Numbered from the stretch's first letter, positions 43,809 through 53,267 are shown. The stretch is DNA of 64,000 nucleotides from JAWSVE01 sp050633885 (GCA_050633885.1 JBOEHK010000004.1:62001-126000); one strand, 5' to 3'. Numbers and translations are program-made. Notes: generated by a model not told the origin, from the letters alone.

Positions 43809-44268
43809 AATGAAACTCCATTGTTTTATGCATGATACCAGCGTCTTCAAATTCATTTTCGTTGGTTACAATAAAGCCTAGCTTTTCATAAAAGGGGATT
43901 GCAGATAGCTGAGCATGCAAAAAAAGTGATTTCATAGGTCTTGCGCTATGGGTATCAATAATATATTGCAGCAACATCTTTCCAATCCCTTTCGTTCGAT
44001 ATTCTTTTAATACAGCCATTCGCCCTATCTGGCCTGTAGGCAACAGTCGAGCTGTTGCGACGGGTATGTGTCTTTGATCATTGTCTGTTTTTATAGTGGG
44101 TGAAAGCAGACATAAATAATGAGTAGCCGTTTCATCCATGTGATCCCATTCGTCTTGCTCCGGAACTTTTTGTTCTTCGACAAAGACCTTGTGGCGTATT
44201 TTTTGCAGCTGTGTTTTATCAAGCTCCCAATTGGCTTTTTTGATAATTAAATTTTTAAATGCGTTCAT
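43801..44268 (-). CDS. GNAT-family N-acetyltransferase, ElaA/YjcF-like
   Basis: A 155-residue GNAT protein. IRHKVFVEEQKVPEQDEWD is the N-terminal block of the ElaA-like branch; the acetyl-CoA-binding loop is TARLLPTGQIGRMAVLKEYRTKGIGKML in part (KEYRTKGIGKML), and FYEKLGF is near the C-terminus. It would acetylate a small molecule or protein, acceptor unknown. Its stop overlaps the start of the DUF7931-like gene, so the two are made together. The upstream roxA gene, same strand, is about 105 bp away. RoxA-GNAT-DUF7931 neighbourhoods near purB recur in gammaproteobacteria as I recall. Confidence 0.87.
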   Translation of the reverse strand: MNAFKNLIIKKANWELDKTQLQKIRHKVFVEEQKVPEQDEWDHMDETATHYLCLLSPTIKTDNDQRHIPVATARLLPTGQIGRMAVLKEYRTKGIGKMLLQYIIDTHSARPMKSLFLHAQLSAIPFYEKLGFIVTNENEFEDAGIMHKTMEFHYD

Positions 44269-44373
44269 TTGAATAGATACGGATTTCTCTTTTGTATGGT
44301 AATTAATGTTTAAATAAATTTTGTTTCAAAGGTATTCGGTATATTTCTAATTGTGATCTATCTTTTCATCATT

Positions 44374-45591
44374 TTAGTAACGCTTAGCTTCAATTAATTC
44401 ATTGCTAAGTAAATATTCAAGCAGAAGCTGATCCTCTTTATCTTGATACAGACTGACATCACCTTTAGTCAATGATGTCTGATTAGACACAAGAGCGGCA
44501 AGTTCAGTGCTGACAGTAAATGTTTTGCCGTTGACGAAAAGATAGCTTAGGTCTTTATCTTCTTTGTTGTTATTTTTAACAATGCTTGTGTAGGCAAAGC
44601 GACTGCCGTTTTTTTTGTAAAATACGGTGTCAGTAGGGCAGTCATTTATTAAATAATTGTTGGAAGATTTTTGATTTTCGATATCTTCCTCATTAAAAAA
44701 ATGGGAGTATCGAGGAGTTGTGATATGTTGACCAAACCATTGAGCAATGGCATTCGTATTTGTTAGTTCATCTAAGAGCATCGCTTTAATGTCCTCTAAT
44801 GCCGTTGAGGAAATGTTGCTGGGTGTTGATAATTGCTGAATAAGGTCTTCAGAGTCTCGATAAAAATCGTCGATCATTAATTGTTGTAATCGCTCATCGC
44901 AATACGCTGAGATCATTTCACTTTTTTTAGGGGCACGAAAACCAATTGAGAAAGTCATACATTCACCTTGCGCTATCCCCCAGTGGGCTAATTTCGGCGG
45001 TAAATATAAAATATCTCCTGGCTTTAGTAACCATTCTTGTTGTGTCGTAAATTGTTGAACTAGCGACAGATCACAATTTTTAACGAGTGGCGTTTTATTG
45101 ATAGGGTCTTCATTACAAAAATCACCGACTTTCCACAATCTTTCACCTTCGGCTTGTAATAAAAAGACGTCGTAATGATCGAAGTGGGGTCCAACGCTTC
45201 CTTGATCAGTTGCATAACTCATCATAATATCGTCTAAGCGCCAACTCGGTATGAACTTGAAATATTCTAAAATCTGAGCGGTTTGAGGGTCGACGGTATC
45301 AATACCTTGAACGAGAAGGGTCCAGTTCTTCTCTGGTAACGTTGAAAAAATACCTTCATTAAACGGCCCGTGTTTTAACTTCCAGTTTTTGCCTACGTTA
45401 TATTGTTTGGCAGTTTGAATAATTAGCCGAGATTCTAGGTCTTCTTCTAAAGATAATCCGGCTAATTCATCAGCAGAAATCGGGCATTGAAAATCAGGGA
45501 ATGCTTGACGAATTAAGAGAGGTTTTTTTTGCCAATAATGCTTAAGAAAGTCTTCGGCAGTGATTGTCGTTTGTTGATCGAATATATCCAC
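44374..45591 (-). CDS. roxA: Ribosomal protein uL16 3-hydroxylase (YcfD/RoxA), JmjC-type oxygenase
   Basis: A 405-residue Fe(II)/2-oxoglutarate oxygenase. The N-terminal cupin/JmjC domain has the metal triad with HFDHYD (His-x-Asp) and the later HWG (His), plus the YLPPKLAHWG strand. The C-terminal half is a helical dimerisation region and winged-helix-like tail, as in YcfD. It hydroxylates an arginine of ribosomal protein uL16 (bL16/RplP). The first ATG at 45591 gives the standard start (DIFDQQTTITAEDFLKHYW). purB lies three genes away, typical of gammaproteobacteria. Confidence 0.9.
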   Translation of the reverse strand: MDIFDQQTTITAEDFLKHYWQKKPLLIRQAFPDFQCPISADELAGLSLEEDLESRLIIQTAKQYNVGKNWKLKHGPFNEGIFSTLPEKNWTLLVQGIDTVDPQTAQILEYFKFIPSWRLDDIMMSYATDQGSVGPHFDHYDVFLLQAEGERLWKVGDFCNEDPINKTPLVKNCDLSLVQQFTTQQEWLLKPGDILYLPPKLAHWGIAQGECMTFSIGFRAPKKSEMISAYCDERLQQLMIDDFYRDSEDLIQQLSTPSNISSTALEDIKAMLLDELTNTNAIAQWFGQHITTPRYSHFFNEEDIENQKSSNNYLINDCPTDTVFYKKNGSRFAYTSIVKNNNKEDKDLSYLFVNGKTFTVSTELAALVSNQTSLTKGDVSLYQDKEDQLLLEYLLSNELIEAKRY

Positions 45592-45895
45592 TTAGTGCCT
45601 TTGATGTATTGAGGTGGGATGAATCTTAATATTTGAATATATTTTGCTAAGCAATTAGAATTGGGCTACTTACCATTTTATCTTTTAAAGCTTTATATAT
45701 GAATACATTAGAACTTTCTGAAATACTTGTAAATTCGGCAACATCAATTTCGATAGTAATAGGTATGGCATACGCCTTTTTTAAAAAAAATAAAATAATT
45801 TAGGGTTGTGGTCTTAGTATGCAAGCTCTTGAAATCATTTGTAAATATTATAGTTACTAACACGTAGCAGCGTGTTCATAGATGTAAGTTTTAGC
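45592..45895. other. Intergenic region between roxA and LysE-family gene
   Basis: Contains a candidate 34-residue ORF (45699-45803) and a small hairpin at 45859-45876 (AACACG facing CGTGTT) just downstream of the LysE-type stop, without a T run. Confidence 0.5.
45699..45803 (+). CDS. Possible 34-residue single-helix membrane peptide
   Basis: ATG at 45699; the peptide has a polar start (MNTLELSEILVNS), one hydrophobic helix (SISIVIGMAYAFF) and a Lys-rich end (KKNKII). This looks like a small bacterial membrane peptide, or the hydrophobic type of toxin. The ribosome-binding site is weak (AAAG), so expression is doubtful. Confidence 0.3.
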   Translation: MNTLELSEILVNSATSISIVIGMAYAFFKKNKII

Positions 45896-46555
45896 TTAAG
45901 ATTTAATTATCAAGTAACTTCCCGCACCAATCATAAAAATTCCTGAGGCTTGCTGAAGCCCGTCGCTTTTTAATTCCCTTTTCAATATCTTCTGGATGTA
46001 AGTTTTTAATTGTTTGCTTGATGCCATGAATACATAGCCGACCTTGATGCCGCCAACCGATAAAACTGTAATAACCCACAATATAATGATGTCAATAAAC
46101 GATAGAGTTTCAAAATTGATAAATAAAGGAAGTAGGCTAGCGTAAAAAAATATGGCTTTGATATCAGCAAGTGTAATCAATAACCCGCATAGACCTTGTG
46201 CGAAAAATTCGGCTACGCTAAGTTGTGAAGAAAACTGACTTGAGTTAGTTACAGCAAATTTTGTATCGGTTGATTTGTTTTTTATGAGGTTGATGCCTAG
46301 CACAATAAGATAAGCACACGCTAAACATTTAATAATAAAAAAGAAGGTGCCGGCTATGGCAGAAATAGCCGTTAATCCAAAAACAGCGAGCGTTATAAGA
46401 AGTAAATCGCCAAGCACAATACCGATCGATGTCGCAATGCCACTTGCAAACCCGCGAGAAGCGGACTGAGTTACAACTAAGGCGACACTTGTACTTGGTA
46501 ATGCAGCTAGTCCAATCATGATAGCTAAAAGCGTTACAACAGCAAGTAAACTCAT
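45896..46555 (-). CDS. LysE/RhtB-family amino-acid exporter
   Basis: A 219-residue membrane protein with six predicted helices. The N-terminus (PSTSVALVVTQSASRGFASG) has the LysE/RhtB P-G-P-like substrate loop in altered form: PSTSVAL replaces the usual PGPxxxx. The middle (DIKAIFFYASLLP) is the second conserved part, usually NPKAxLFF. It should export amino acids or related molecules. The altered first loop makes substrate prediction unsafe. It starts 57 bp before the end of purB on the same strand and may be co-transcribed. Confidence 0.85.
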   Translation of the reverse strand: MSLLAVVTLLAIMIGLAALPSTSVALVVTQSASRGFASGIATSIGIVLGDLLLITLAVFGLTAISAIAGTFFFIIKCLACAYLIVLGINLIKNKSTDTKFAVTNSSQFSSQLSVAEFFAQGLCGLLITLADIKAIFFYASLLPLFINFETLSFIDIIILWVITVLSVGGIKVGYVFMASSKQLKTYIQKILKRELKSDGLQQASGIFMIGAGSYLIIKS

Positions 46556-46611
46556 ACCGTATCCCTAATCAAGAAAAGCGCTTGTGAAATTAGACCGGCT
46601 TCACCTTAGAT

Positions 46612-47997
46612 TTAAATATTTTTTGCTTGCTCTATCGCGTTGCCGATATAGTTCGCTGGAGTTAATTTCAACATAGCATCTTTGGCTTCTTGAGGAACAT
46701 CCAAGTTGTCAACAAACGCAGCTAAAATTTCTGCTGTTACTTTTTGTCCGCGAGTTAAGTCTTTCAGTTTTTCGTAAGGCTTTTCGATATTGTACCGACG
46801 CATGATAGTTTGAATGGGCTCAGCTAAAATTTCCCAAGAGTTATCTAAATCCTCATTGAGTCTAGCGGCATTTAATTCTAATTTACCAAGACCTTTTAAA
46901 ACAGAAGAGTAGGCGATTTCACTATAAGCAAAACCTACCCCCATATTTCTTAAAACGGTGCTGTCCGTTAAATCACGCTGCCATCTTGAGATAGGTAGTT
47001 TCTGCGCGAGATGAGAAAATATTGAGTTGGCAATACCCAGGTTCCCTTCGGAATTTTCAAAGTCAATTGGATTTACTTTGTGGGGCATAGTGGATGAGCC
47101 AATTTCACCAGCTTTTAATTTTTGTTTGAAATAACCGAGAGAAATATAGCCCCAGATATCTCGGTTAAAATCGATAAGAATGGTATTAAAGCGAGCAATA
47201 GCATCAAACAGTTCTGCAATATAGTCATGCGGTTCAATTTGTGTCGTGTAGGGATTCCATTGAAGTCCTAAGCTTTTGACAAATGCTTCAGCATTAGCTT
47301 GCCAATCGGTATCGGGGTATGCAGATAAATGCGCATTGTAATTTCCTACTGCACCATTAATTTTCCCCAGTAACTCTACTGATTCGATTTGTTTGATTTG
47401 TCGGTCTAGCCTTGCAGCGACATTGGCAAACTCTTTACCGACGGTTGTTGGTGATGCTGTTTGACCATGAGTTCGAGATAGCATGGGTTGTTCTGAAAAC
47501 TCATGTGCAAATAATTTAATCGATTGAGATATTTTTTTTGCGTTTGGCAGCAGCACTTCGTCCCGGCCGGCTTTTAACATCAATGCATGCGATAAATTGT
47601 TGATGTCTTCAGAGGTGCAGGCAAAGTGGACGTATTCTGTCACGTTTTGAAGTTCGTTATTCCCAGCTATTTTCTCTTTGATGAAATATTCTACCGCTTT
47701 CACATCATGGTTCGTTGTCGCTTCAATATCTTTAATGCTTTGAGCATCAGCAATCGAGAATTCAGAAATAATGTTGTCAAGCAAAGCATTAGCCGTCGCG
47801 GAGAAGCTGGGAACTTCTTTTATTTCGGCATGTTCGGCTAGTCGCTGTAGCCATCGAACCTCTACTTCAACGCGTTTGTGAATAAGACCGAACTCGCTGA
47901 AGATAGGGCGATAATCGTGAGTTTTTGATCCATAGCGGCCATCGATAGGTGTTACGGCGGTGAGAGCTGACAGTTCCAATGTGTGTTCCTCGGTCAT
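46612..47997 (-). CDS. purB: Adenylosuccinate lyase
   Basis: A 461-residue enzyme of the fumarase/aspartase superfamily. Signature GSSTMPHKVNPIDFENSEGN (the flexible catalytic loop), SRTHGQTASPTTVGKEFAN and TEYVHFACTSEDINNLSH are intact. It cleaves SAICAR and adenylosuccinate in purine synthesis, releasing fumarate. Length and sequence match the E. coli type. It is the downstream member of the conserved nudJ-mnmA-hflD-purB run, separated from hflD by 160 bp. Confidence 0.97.
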   Translation of the reverse strand: MTEEHTLELSALTAVTPIDGRYGSKTHDYRPIFSEFGLIHKRVEVEVRWLQRLAEHAEIKEVPSFSATANALLDNIISEFSIADAQSIKDIEATTNHDVKAVEYFIKEKIAGNNELQNVTEYVHFACTSEDINNLSHALMLKAGRDEVLLPNAKKISQSIKLFAHEFSEQPMLSRTHGQTASPTTVGKEFANVAARLDRQIKQIESVELLGKINGAVGNYNAHLSAYPDTDWQANAEAFVKSLGLQWNPYTTQIEPHDYIAELFDAIARFNTILIDFNRDIWGYISLGYFKQKLKAGEIGSSTMPHKVNPIDFENSEGNLGIANSIFSHLAQKLPISRWQRDLTDSTVLRNMGVGFAYSEIAYSSVLKGLGKLELNAARLNEDLDNSWEILAEPIQTIMRRYNIEKPYEKLKDLTRGQKVTAEILAAFVDNLDVPQEAKDAMLKLTPANYIGNAIEQAKNI

Positions 47998-48157
47998 CTA
48001 AAATTGAATAAGTTGTAGGCTAAAATCGGTCGATTAATGGCGGCGAATGATACCAGAATGAACGAGATTATTCTGTATGTTAGGTTATATTCTAGGCTAT
48101 GTTGTTTAGGGTTTACTGAAACCCATAAAGGATAAGTGTCGGGTTAAATAGATAGCG

Positions 48158-48802
48158 TTAGTGGATATTCTGCCTAGTGGATTTTGCCTCAATTAATAGT
48201 TCTTGCGCGCAGCGGATAATGCGTTTTCTGTAAATTAACAGTTGCCAGCGCTTGCCGCCAACTTGATTGAAAAGCATCGCTGACCGTATCGCTGAAAATA
48301 ATAATGCCCTAATTTGCGAGGCCGTTCTGTCTTGTTGTAAATAAGTGGCATCACCACTCACTTGAATTCGAAAACGGAATTTGCTGATAGTGTCAGTGTA
48401 TAAATCAGCTAGGTTATTGATAACATTGTCGTGAGTGGGTTCGAAGTGAGCGGCCTGTTGGTTTGCTTGTACCAATCGGCTACCAATAATATCCAATAAT
48501 TCTGGTTTGCTCATGAGCTTGGCTTGTAAATGAAAAACACCGAGGGCATATCGTAGTGGGTTTTGAGCGGACTCTTGCGGCATACCATCAAAAGAATTGA
48601 GTACAAATTGCAGGCCGAGCTCTAAATGGGATATGTCACCATAAGTCGATAAGGTTGAGCTTGGATTTTGTTCCAGCAATGCATTGATACACGTCGTGAA
48701 TTCTTCTTTTCGCAGTTGCCCATTGTTTGATAGTTGATCAACAAGTGCAGTCGCTTGCAATACACCGGCTAATGCAATCGTACGTTCTTTCCATTTATTC
48801 AT
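48158..48802 (-). CDS. hflD: HflD, high-frequency-lysogenisation protein homologue
   Basis: A 214-residue, helix-rich protein: KERTIALAGVLQATALVDQL at the N-terminus, LRYALGVFHLQAKLM in the middle and RIQVSGDATYLQQ before the end. The last block IRALLFSAIRSAMLFNQVGG is family-typical. HflD is a membrane-associated protein that in E. coli destabilises phage lambda CII. In bacteria without lambda its normal role is unclear. The gene follows mnmA by about 120 bp and precedes purB, the classic order. Confidence 0.95.
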   Translation of the reverse strand: MNKWKERTIALAGVLQATALVDQLSNNGQLRKEEFTTCINALLEQNPSSTLSTYGDISHLELGLQFVLNSFDGMPQESAQNPLRYALGVFHLQAKLMSKPELLDIIGSRLVQANQQAAHFEPTHDNVINNLADLYTDTISKFRFRIQVSGDATYLQQDRTASQIRALLFSAIRSAMLFNQVGGKRWQLLIYRKRIIRCAQELLIEAKSTRQNIH

Positions 48803-48921
48803 AGTTAAGGTATTCGCAGTTACTTTTATATTTTAAGTTAAACGCTAGAAAATTATTTTCTATTGATGATGGATATTACGAAATTCTTTGTTGTGAGATT
48901 CGATATTCCTTTTATGTTTTT

Positions 48922-50076
48922 TTATTGCTCAATAACTGCGCCTCCTAAACACACGTCGTCTTGATAAAAAACAATAGATTGCCCTGGGGTAACAGCTCGT
49001 TGAGGTTCTTCAAAGTCAACCAATAGCGTTGTTGCCTCAACGCTGTGTGTATTATCGTGTTTATCTTGTGGTTGAACAGTGACGATACAAGATTGATCTG
49101 ATTGGCGGTAACGAATTTTCGCAGTGCAGGAAAATTTCTCGTCAGGGCGATTACCACTAATCCAACATGGCTGAGCTGCAATCAAGGATTGTTTAAATAA
49201 GGCAGGGTGGTTAGCACCTTGAACAGCGTACAAAACATTATTGGACAGATCTTTGTCAGCAACGTACCAAGGCGCTTCTCCGGCATCTTTTAAGCCACCA
49301 ATCCCCAAACCTTGGCGCTGGCCGATGGTGTGATACATCAGCCCGCTGTGATCACCAATTTCTTTACCATCTAGTGTGTGTATTTTTCCTGGTTGAGCAG
49401 GAAGGTATTGTTCTAAAAAATCTTTAAATTTTCTTTCCCCGATAAAACAGATGCCGGTACTGTCTTTTTTTGCTTTTGTAGCAAGGCCATTGTTGGCGGC
49501 TATTTTTCGGACTTCTGTTTTTTCTAGTTCGCCGACAGGAAACAGAGTTTTACTTAATGCTGCTTCATTGACTGCATGTAAGAAATAGCTTTGATCTTTG
49601 TTGGCATCTAAACCTTTTAATAAAAAGGTATGCCCATCTTTGTCAAGTCGTCTGACATAATGTCCTGTAGCGATATAGTCGGCGCCAAGCGTCTTTGCGT
49701 AATCTAAAAAAGCTTTAAATTTGATTTCTTTGTTGCATAAAATATCTGGGTTTGGCGTGCGACCGGCTTTGTACTCTTTTAAGAAATGCTCAAAAACATT
49801 ATCCCAATACTTTTCAGAAAAATTAATGGTGTGAAGTTCAATGCCAATTTGTTGAGAAACTTCGAGAGCGTCCATTAGGTCTTCGCGAGCGGTGCAGTAT
49901 TCTGTGCCATCATCATCATTCCAGTTTTTCATGAACAGCCCTTCGACATGATAGCCTTGTCGCTTTAATAATAGGGCAGTAACTGATGAGTCTACACCGC
50001 CGGAAAGACCAACGATGACTTTGGTGTCTTTTGGGCTGCCTTTCAAATTGTTGAATGTCTGAGAGTTATTGGTCAT
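48922..50076 (-). CDS. mnmA: tRNA 2-thiouridine(34) synthase MnmA (TrmU)
   Basis: A 384-residue PP-loop enzyme: SGGVDSSVTALLLKRQGY (ATP-binding PP motif at 25-42), NPDILCNKEIKF (catalytic Cys), GADYIATGHY and STGICFIGERKF (second catalytic Cys). It thiolates U34 of tRNA Glu, Gln and Lys. The start is 4 bp after nudJ ends, so they are co-transcribed. A C-terminal beta-barrel is present (QPCWISGNRPD). Everything fits the E. coli protein in length (368). Confidence 0.97.
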   Translation of the reverse strand: MTNNSQTFNNLKGSPKDTKVIVGLSGGVDSSVTALLLKRQGYHVEGLFMKNWNDDDGTEYCTAREDLMDALEVSQQIGIELHTINFSEKYWDNVFEHFLKEYKAGRTPNPDILCNKEIKFKAFLDYAKTLGADYIATGHYVRRLDKDGHTFLLKGLDANKDQSYFLHAVNEAALSKTLFPVGELEKTEVRKIAANNGLATKAKKDSTGICFIGERKFKDFLEQYLPAQPGKIHTLDGKEIGDHSGLMYHTIGQRQGLGIGGLKDAGEAPWYVADKDLSNNVLYAVQGANHPALFKQSLIAAQPCWISGNRPDEKFSCTAKIRYRQSDQSCIVTVQPQDKHDNTHSVEATTLLVDFEEPQRAVTPGQSIVFYQDDVCLGGAVIEQ

Positions 50077-50080
50077 ACAA

Positions 50081-50551
50081 TTATTTTTTTTGATAAAAAG
50101 TGGAGTTCAAAAGGCTTAATGGATAGCGAGGGCCTGAGTAGTAAAGCTCTACAGCCTCTAATACGAGTTCACTTCGCAGGATTTCTTTTTTTGCTTTTAT
50201 TTCTTCGTGTGTCATCCAGTGAGTACGAATAATATCGTCGTCAAGTACAGCGTGTTTTTTTTCATGTAGTGGGGTAGCAAGGAAATTAATCCGTAAGTAA
50301 GTCACTTCATTTTCTGCTTTGTATAAATGAATACCAAGGATTGCTTCAGGTTTTACCTTCCAACCTGTTTCTTCGAATGTTTCTCTTGTCAGTGCTTGGA
50401 AAACAGTTTCATCTTCTTCTAGATGGCCGGCCGGCTGATTGATAACGCGCACGTTTTTTTTGTCGGTATCTTTTGAAAATTCTTCAACCATTAAGAATTT
50501 CCCATCTTTGTGTATAACTGCGGCGACAGTGACGTGAGGTAACCATGTCAT
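50081..50551 (-). CDS. nudJ: Nudix phosphatase NudJ
   Basis: A 156-residue hydrolase with a full Nudix box: GHLEEDETVFQALTRETFEE plus TGWK (Gly, then RExxEExG). MTWLPHVTVAAVIHKDGKFL at the N-terminus is the NudJ (YmfB) signature. In E. coli NudJ hydrolyses nucleoside triphosphates and thiamin pyrophosphate-like substrates. It lies between rluE and mnmA in the same order as in E. coli. Confidence 0.94.
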   Translation of the reverse strand: MTWLPHVTVAAVIHKDGKFLMVEEFSKDTDKKNVRVINQPAGHLEEDETVFQALTRETFEETGWKVKPEAILGIHLYKAENEVTYLRINFLATPLHEKKHAVLDDDIIRTHWMTHEEIKAKKEILRSELVLEAVELYYSGPRYPLSLLNSTFYQKK

Positions 50552-50719
50552 AATGTTAATTCTAATTGTGTGATTTGTGTCTAGTCATAGACAAAGAATG
50601 TAGGGATCGAATTAAGGTATTCTGATACGTTAGCCGAAAATTATACCATGTCTAATCCTTTTTTTAAGATCTCTTGTTTGGATATTTGATTTTAAAAGCA
50701 AGGCGACTTTAATCTATAT

Positions 50720-51265
50720 TCACTTCTCCAATGTTTTGGTTCTGTGTTGTCCGGGTAATAGGTCGTCGATGCACCATTGCCCTATTTTGTAGCGGATAAG
50801 CCTAAGCGTAGGGTGGCCTATAGCTGCGGTCATTCTTCTAACTTGCCGGTTTTTGCCTTCTTTTATTTCTAGTTCTATCCAGCTGGTAGGCTTGTTTTTT
50901 CTAAAACGAATGGGAGGGTGTCTATCCCAAATATTTGGTTCACTGATGATGTTGGCTTTTGCAGGTCTTGTTTTTCCGTCTTTCAAAAGCACACCTTTTT
51001 GTAGAATAGCTAAAGACTCATCATTTGGGATGCCCTCTACTTGGGCCCAATATGTTTTTGGTGATTTATATTTTGGATGTGATATTTGTTGTTGCAGTTT
51101 TCCATCATCGGTTAATAGAAGTAACCCTTCTGAATCTTTATCTAGTCGTCCAGCAGGATAAACATTTGGGGTGTCAATGTAATCGGCAAGTGTCTCTCGT
51201 GCATCATTATCCGTAAACTGGCTCAGCACGTTAAAAGGTTTGTTGAAAAGAATAAGTGTGGTCAT
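50720..51265 (-). CDS. rluE: 23S rRNA pseudouridine(2457) synthase RluE
   Basis: A 181-residue synthase without an S4 domain. The catalytic motif is AGRLDKDSEGLLLLTDDGK, with the Asp in GRLD. LILFNKPFNVLSQFTDND at the N-terminus and GKNRQVRRMTAAIGHPTLRL near the C-terminus match RluE. It modifies U2457 of 23S rRNA. It diverges from icd across 400 bp, as in E. coli. The 168-bp gap to nudJ downstream holds no gene. Confidence 0.95.
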   Translation of the reverse strand: MTTLILFNKPFNVLSQFTDNDARETLADYIDTPNVYPAGRLDKDSEGLLLLTDDGKLQQQISHPKYKSPKTYWAQVEGIPNDESLAILQKGVLLKDGKTRPAKANIISEPNIWDRHPPIRFRKNKPTSWIELEIKEGKNRQVRRMTAAIGHPTLRLIRYKIGQWCIDDLLPGQHRTKTLEK

Positions 51266-51671
51266 AAAAGAAAAGTAAAATGCTGCTATTTACAATACGT
51301 ACAATTGATATTGGTGTAATGTTTTTGCAGTGGTTGCGAACTCATTAAAAAATAATTCAATACATTCATTTTTGATATTAGCCGGTGCAGTATATACGAG
51401 ATGCGCTTTGGTGGTGCGAACAATTGAAAAGCTATCTTTAATTACACCAAGAAACATATCTTAATTTGTATGAGATTGAACAATGAATAATCAAAAACTT
51501 GATCAATGTGGAAAGATGACTATATTTATTTCGGTGTGTCATACTAAATAGTCAGTTTCGGTGATACAATCCGTGCGATTCGTAAAGCGAATCACCCAGA
51601 GTCTGGGTTGAAGTTCTAACTCTGCTCTACCTTCCTCTCAAATAACAATCTACTTAGTGATGGAGAAAGTA
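51266..51671. other. Divergent intergenic region between rluE and icd
   Basis: The icd side holds an extended -10 and two adjacent small palindromes (entry at 51562-51607). The left part has no ORF I can support. Confidence 0.5.
51562..51607 (+). promoter_or_regulatory. Extended -10 promoter and tandem hairpins in the icd leader
   Basis: TGATACAAT (TACAAT at 51565-51570) is an extended -10 with a weak -35. Right after it are two inverted repeats: GATTCG-5 nt-CGAATC (51577-51593) and CCCAGA-1 nt-TCTGGG (51595-51607). If transcription starts near 51577, both lie at the very 5' end of the mRNA. Confidence 0.5.
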
Positions 51672-52925
51672 ATGGGGTATAAGCATATCCAAGTCCCTAG
51701 CAATGGTGACAAAATCACCGTAAATTCCGATTATTCAATCAATGTTCCTGATCAGCCAATCATAACCTATATAGAAGGTGATGGTATTGGATCTGATATC
51801 ACACCAGTCATGATCAAAGTAACCGATGAAGCCGTCAAGAAAGCTTATGGCGGTAAGAAATCGATTTCTTGGATGGAAGTATTTTGTGGTGAAAAAGCCG
51901 CTGATAAATATGATGGTGATTGGTTTCCGGAAGAAACTCTTGATGCAATTCGAGATTATGTTGTAGGAATTAAAGGGCCGTTAACAACTCCTGTGGGAGG
52001 TGGCTTCCGCTCTTTAAATGTGGCATTGCGACAAGAGATGGATTTGTATGTCTGTCAGCGTCCAGTGCGATGGTTCAATGGCGTTCCTTCGCCTGTAAAA
52101 GAACCTAACAAAGTCGACATGGTAATATTCAGAGAGAATTCAGAAGATATTTACGCTGGTGTTGAATGGCAAGCGGGTACCCCTGAAGCTGAAAAAGTTA
52201 TCAAGTTCCTAACCGACGAAATGGGTGTTACAAAAATTCGCTTTACTGAAAACTGTGGTATTGGCGTTAAACCAGTATCAAAAGAGGGCACTCAACGGCT
52301 TGTACGCAAGGCTATTCAATATGCTGTAGATCAAGACTTGCCTTCAGTGACTCTGGTTCATAAGGGTAATATCATGAAATTCACTGAGGGTGGATTCCGC
52401 GATTGGGGTTATGAGCTTGCGGCAAGTGAGTTTGGCGCTAAAGAAATTGATGGCGGCCCTTGGCAGTCAATGAAGAACCCTAAAACCGGTAAAGAGATTA
52501 TCATTAAAGATGTGATTGCAGATGCAATGCTTCAGCAAGTACTGTTACGTCCTTCAGAATACAGTGTTATTGCGACACTTAATCTCAACGGTGATTATTT
52601 ATCTGATGCTTTGGCGGCTCAAGTTGGAGGTATTGGTATTGCCCCTGGAGCAAACGCGTCTGATTCTATTGCTTTGTTCGAGGCGACTCACGGTACTGCT
52701 CCTAAGTACACTGGCCAAGATAAAGTGAATCCAGGTTCATTGGTGCTTTCCTCTGAGATGATGCTTAGACACCTTGGTTGGAACGAAGCGGCTGATTTAA
52801 TCATTAAAGGTATGGAAGGTGCGATTAGCGCGAAGACAGTGACTTATGATTTCGAACGATTAATGGATGATGCGAAATTGTTAAGCTGTTCAGCCTTTGG
52901 TGATGCTATTGTTGAGCATATGTAA
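51672..52925 (+). CDS. icd: NADP-dependent isocitrate dehydrogenase
   Basis: The ATG at 51672 with GGAG seven bases before it gives the family start MGYKHIQVPS and 417 residues (E. coli 416). A start at 51657 adds five residues. Substrate loop TTPVGGGFRSLNVALRQ contains the Ser that AceK phosphorylates in E. coli, and LNGDYLSDALAAQVGGIGIA binds NADP. It is the TCA-cycle step competing with isocitrate lyase at 33 kb for isocitrate. No aceK lies in the window. A strong terminator follows. Confidence 0.97.
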   Translation: MGYKHIQVPSNGDKITVNSDYSINVPDQPIITYIEGDGIGSDITPVMIKVTDEAVKKAYGGKKSISWMEVFCGEKAADKYDGDWFPEETLDAIRDYVVGIKGPLTTPVGGGFRSLNVALRQEMDLYVCQRPVRWFNGVPSPVKEPNKVDMVIFRENSEDIYAGVEWQAGTPEAEKVIKFLTDEMGVTKIRFTENCGIGVKPVSKEGTQRLVRKAIQYAVDQDLPSVTLVHKGNIMKFTEGGFRDWGYELAASEFGAKEIDGGPWQSMKNPKTGKEIIIKDVIADAMLQQVLLRPSEYSVIATLNLNGDYLSDALAAQVGGIGIAPGANASDSIALFEATHGTAPKYTGQDKVNPGSLVLSSEMMLRHLGWNEAADLIIKGMEGAISAKTVTYDFERLMDDAKLLSCSAFGDAIVEHM

Positions 52926-53267
52926 ATAGCATCTCGCAACCAAAAAGGCCTGCAATTCAATGAGTTGCAGGCCTTTTTTTATGTCAATTCTTAGTGAAAA
53001 ACATTTATCGATACGTGCTATTGTTATCGCTGACAATCCATTGAGTTATTAGTTTGGTCGACTTCATTAAAAAACAAGTAATTCTACCTAGTATGTCTGA
53101 GCCAATAATCCGGCTAAAATAAAACTCTAACAATAAAAAGATCAATCAATAAAAAGATTAATATTTTCTATATATCCTTATTCGTACAGTTAAGTGAACC
53201 TGTTCAAAGGTATCTACGACTTACTTCACAAATACTCAGCTAAATTTAGCCTAAGGAACGACGAGTT
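52926..53267. other. Intergenic region between icd and secreted-protein gene
   Basis: Starts with the icd terminator. At 53131-53162 a 16-bp unit (CAATAAAAAGAT-AAT) is repeated in tandem with one mismatch. No ORF was supported. Confidence 0.5.
52942..52980 (+). terminator. Rho-independent terminator after icd
   Basis: AAAAAGGCCTGCAA pairs with TTGCAGGCCTTTTT around a 9-nt loop and ends in a T7 run. Confidence 0.95.
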
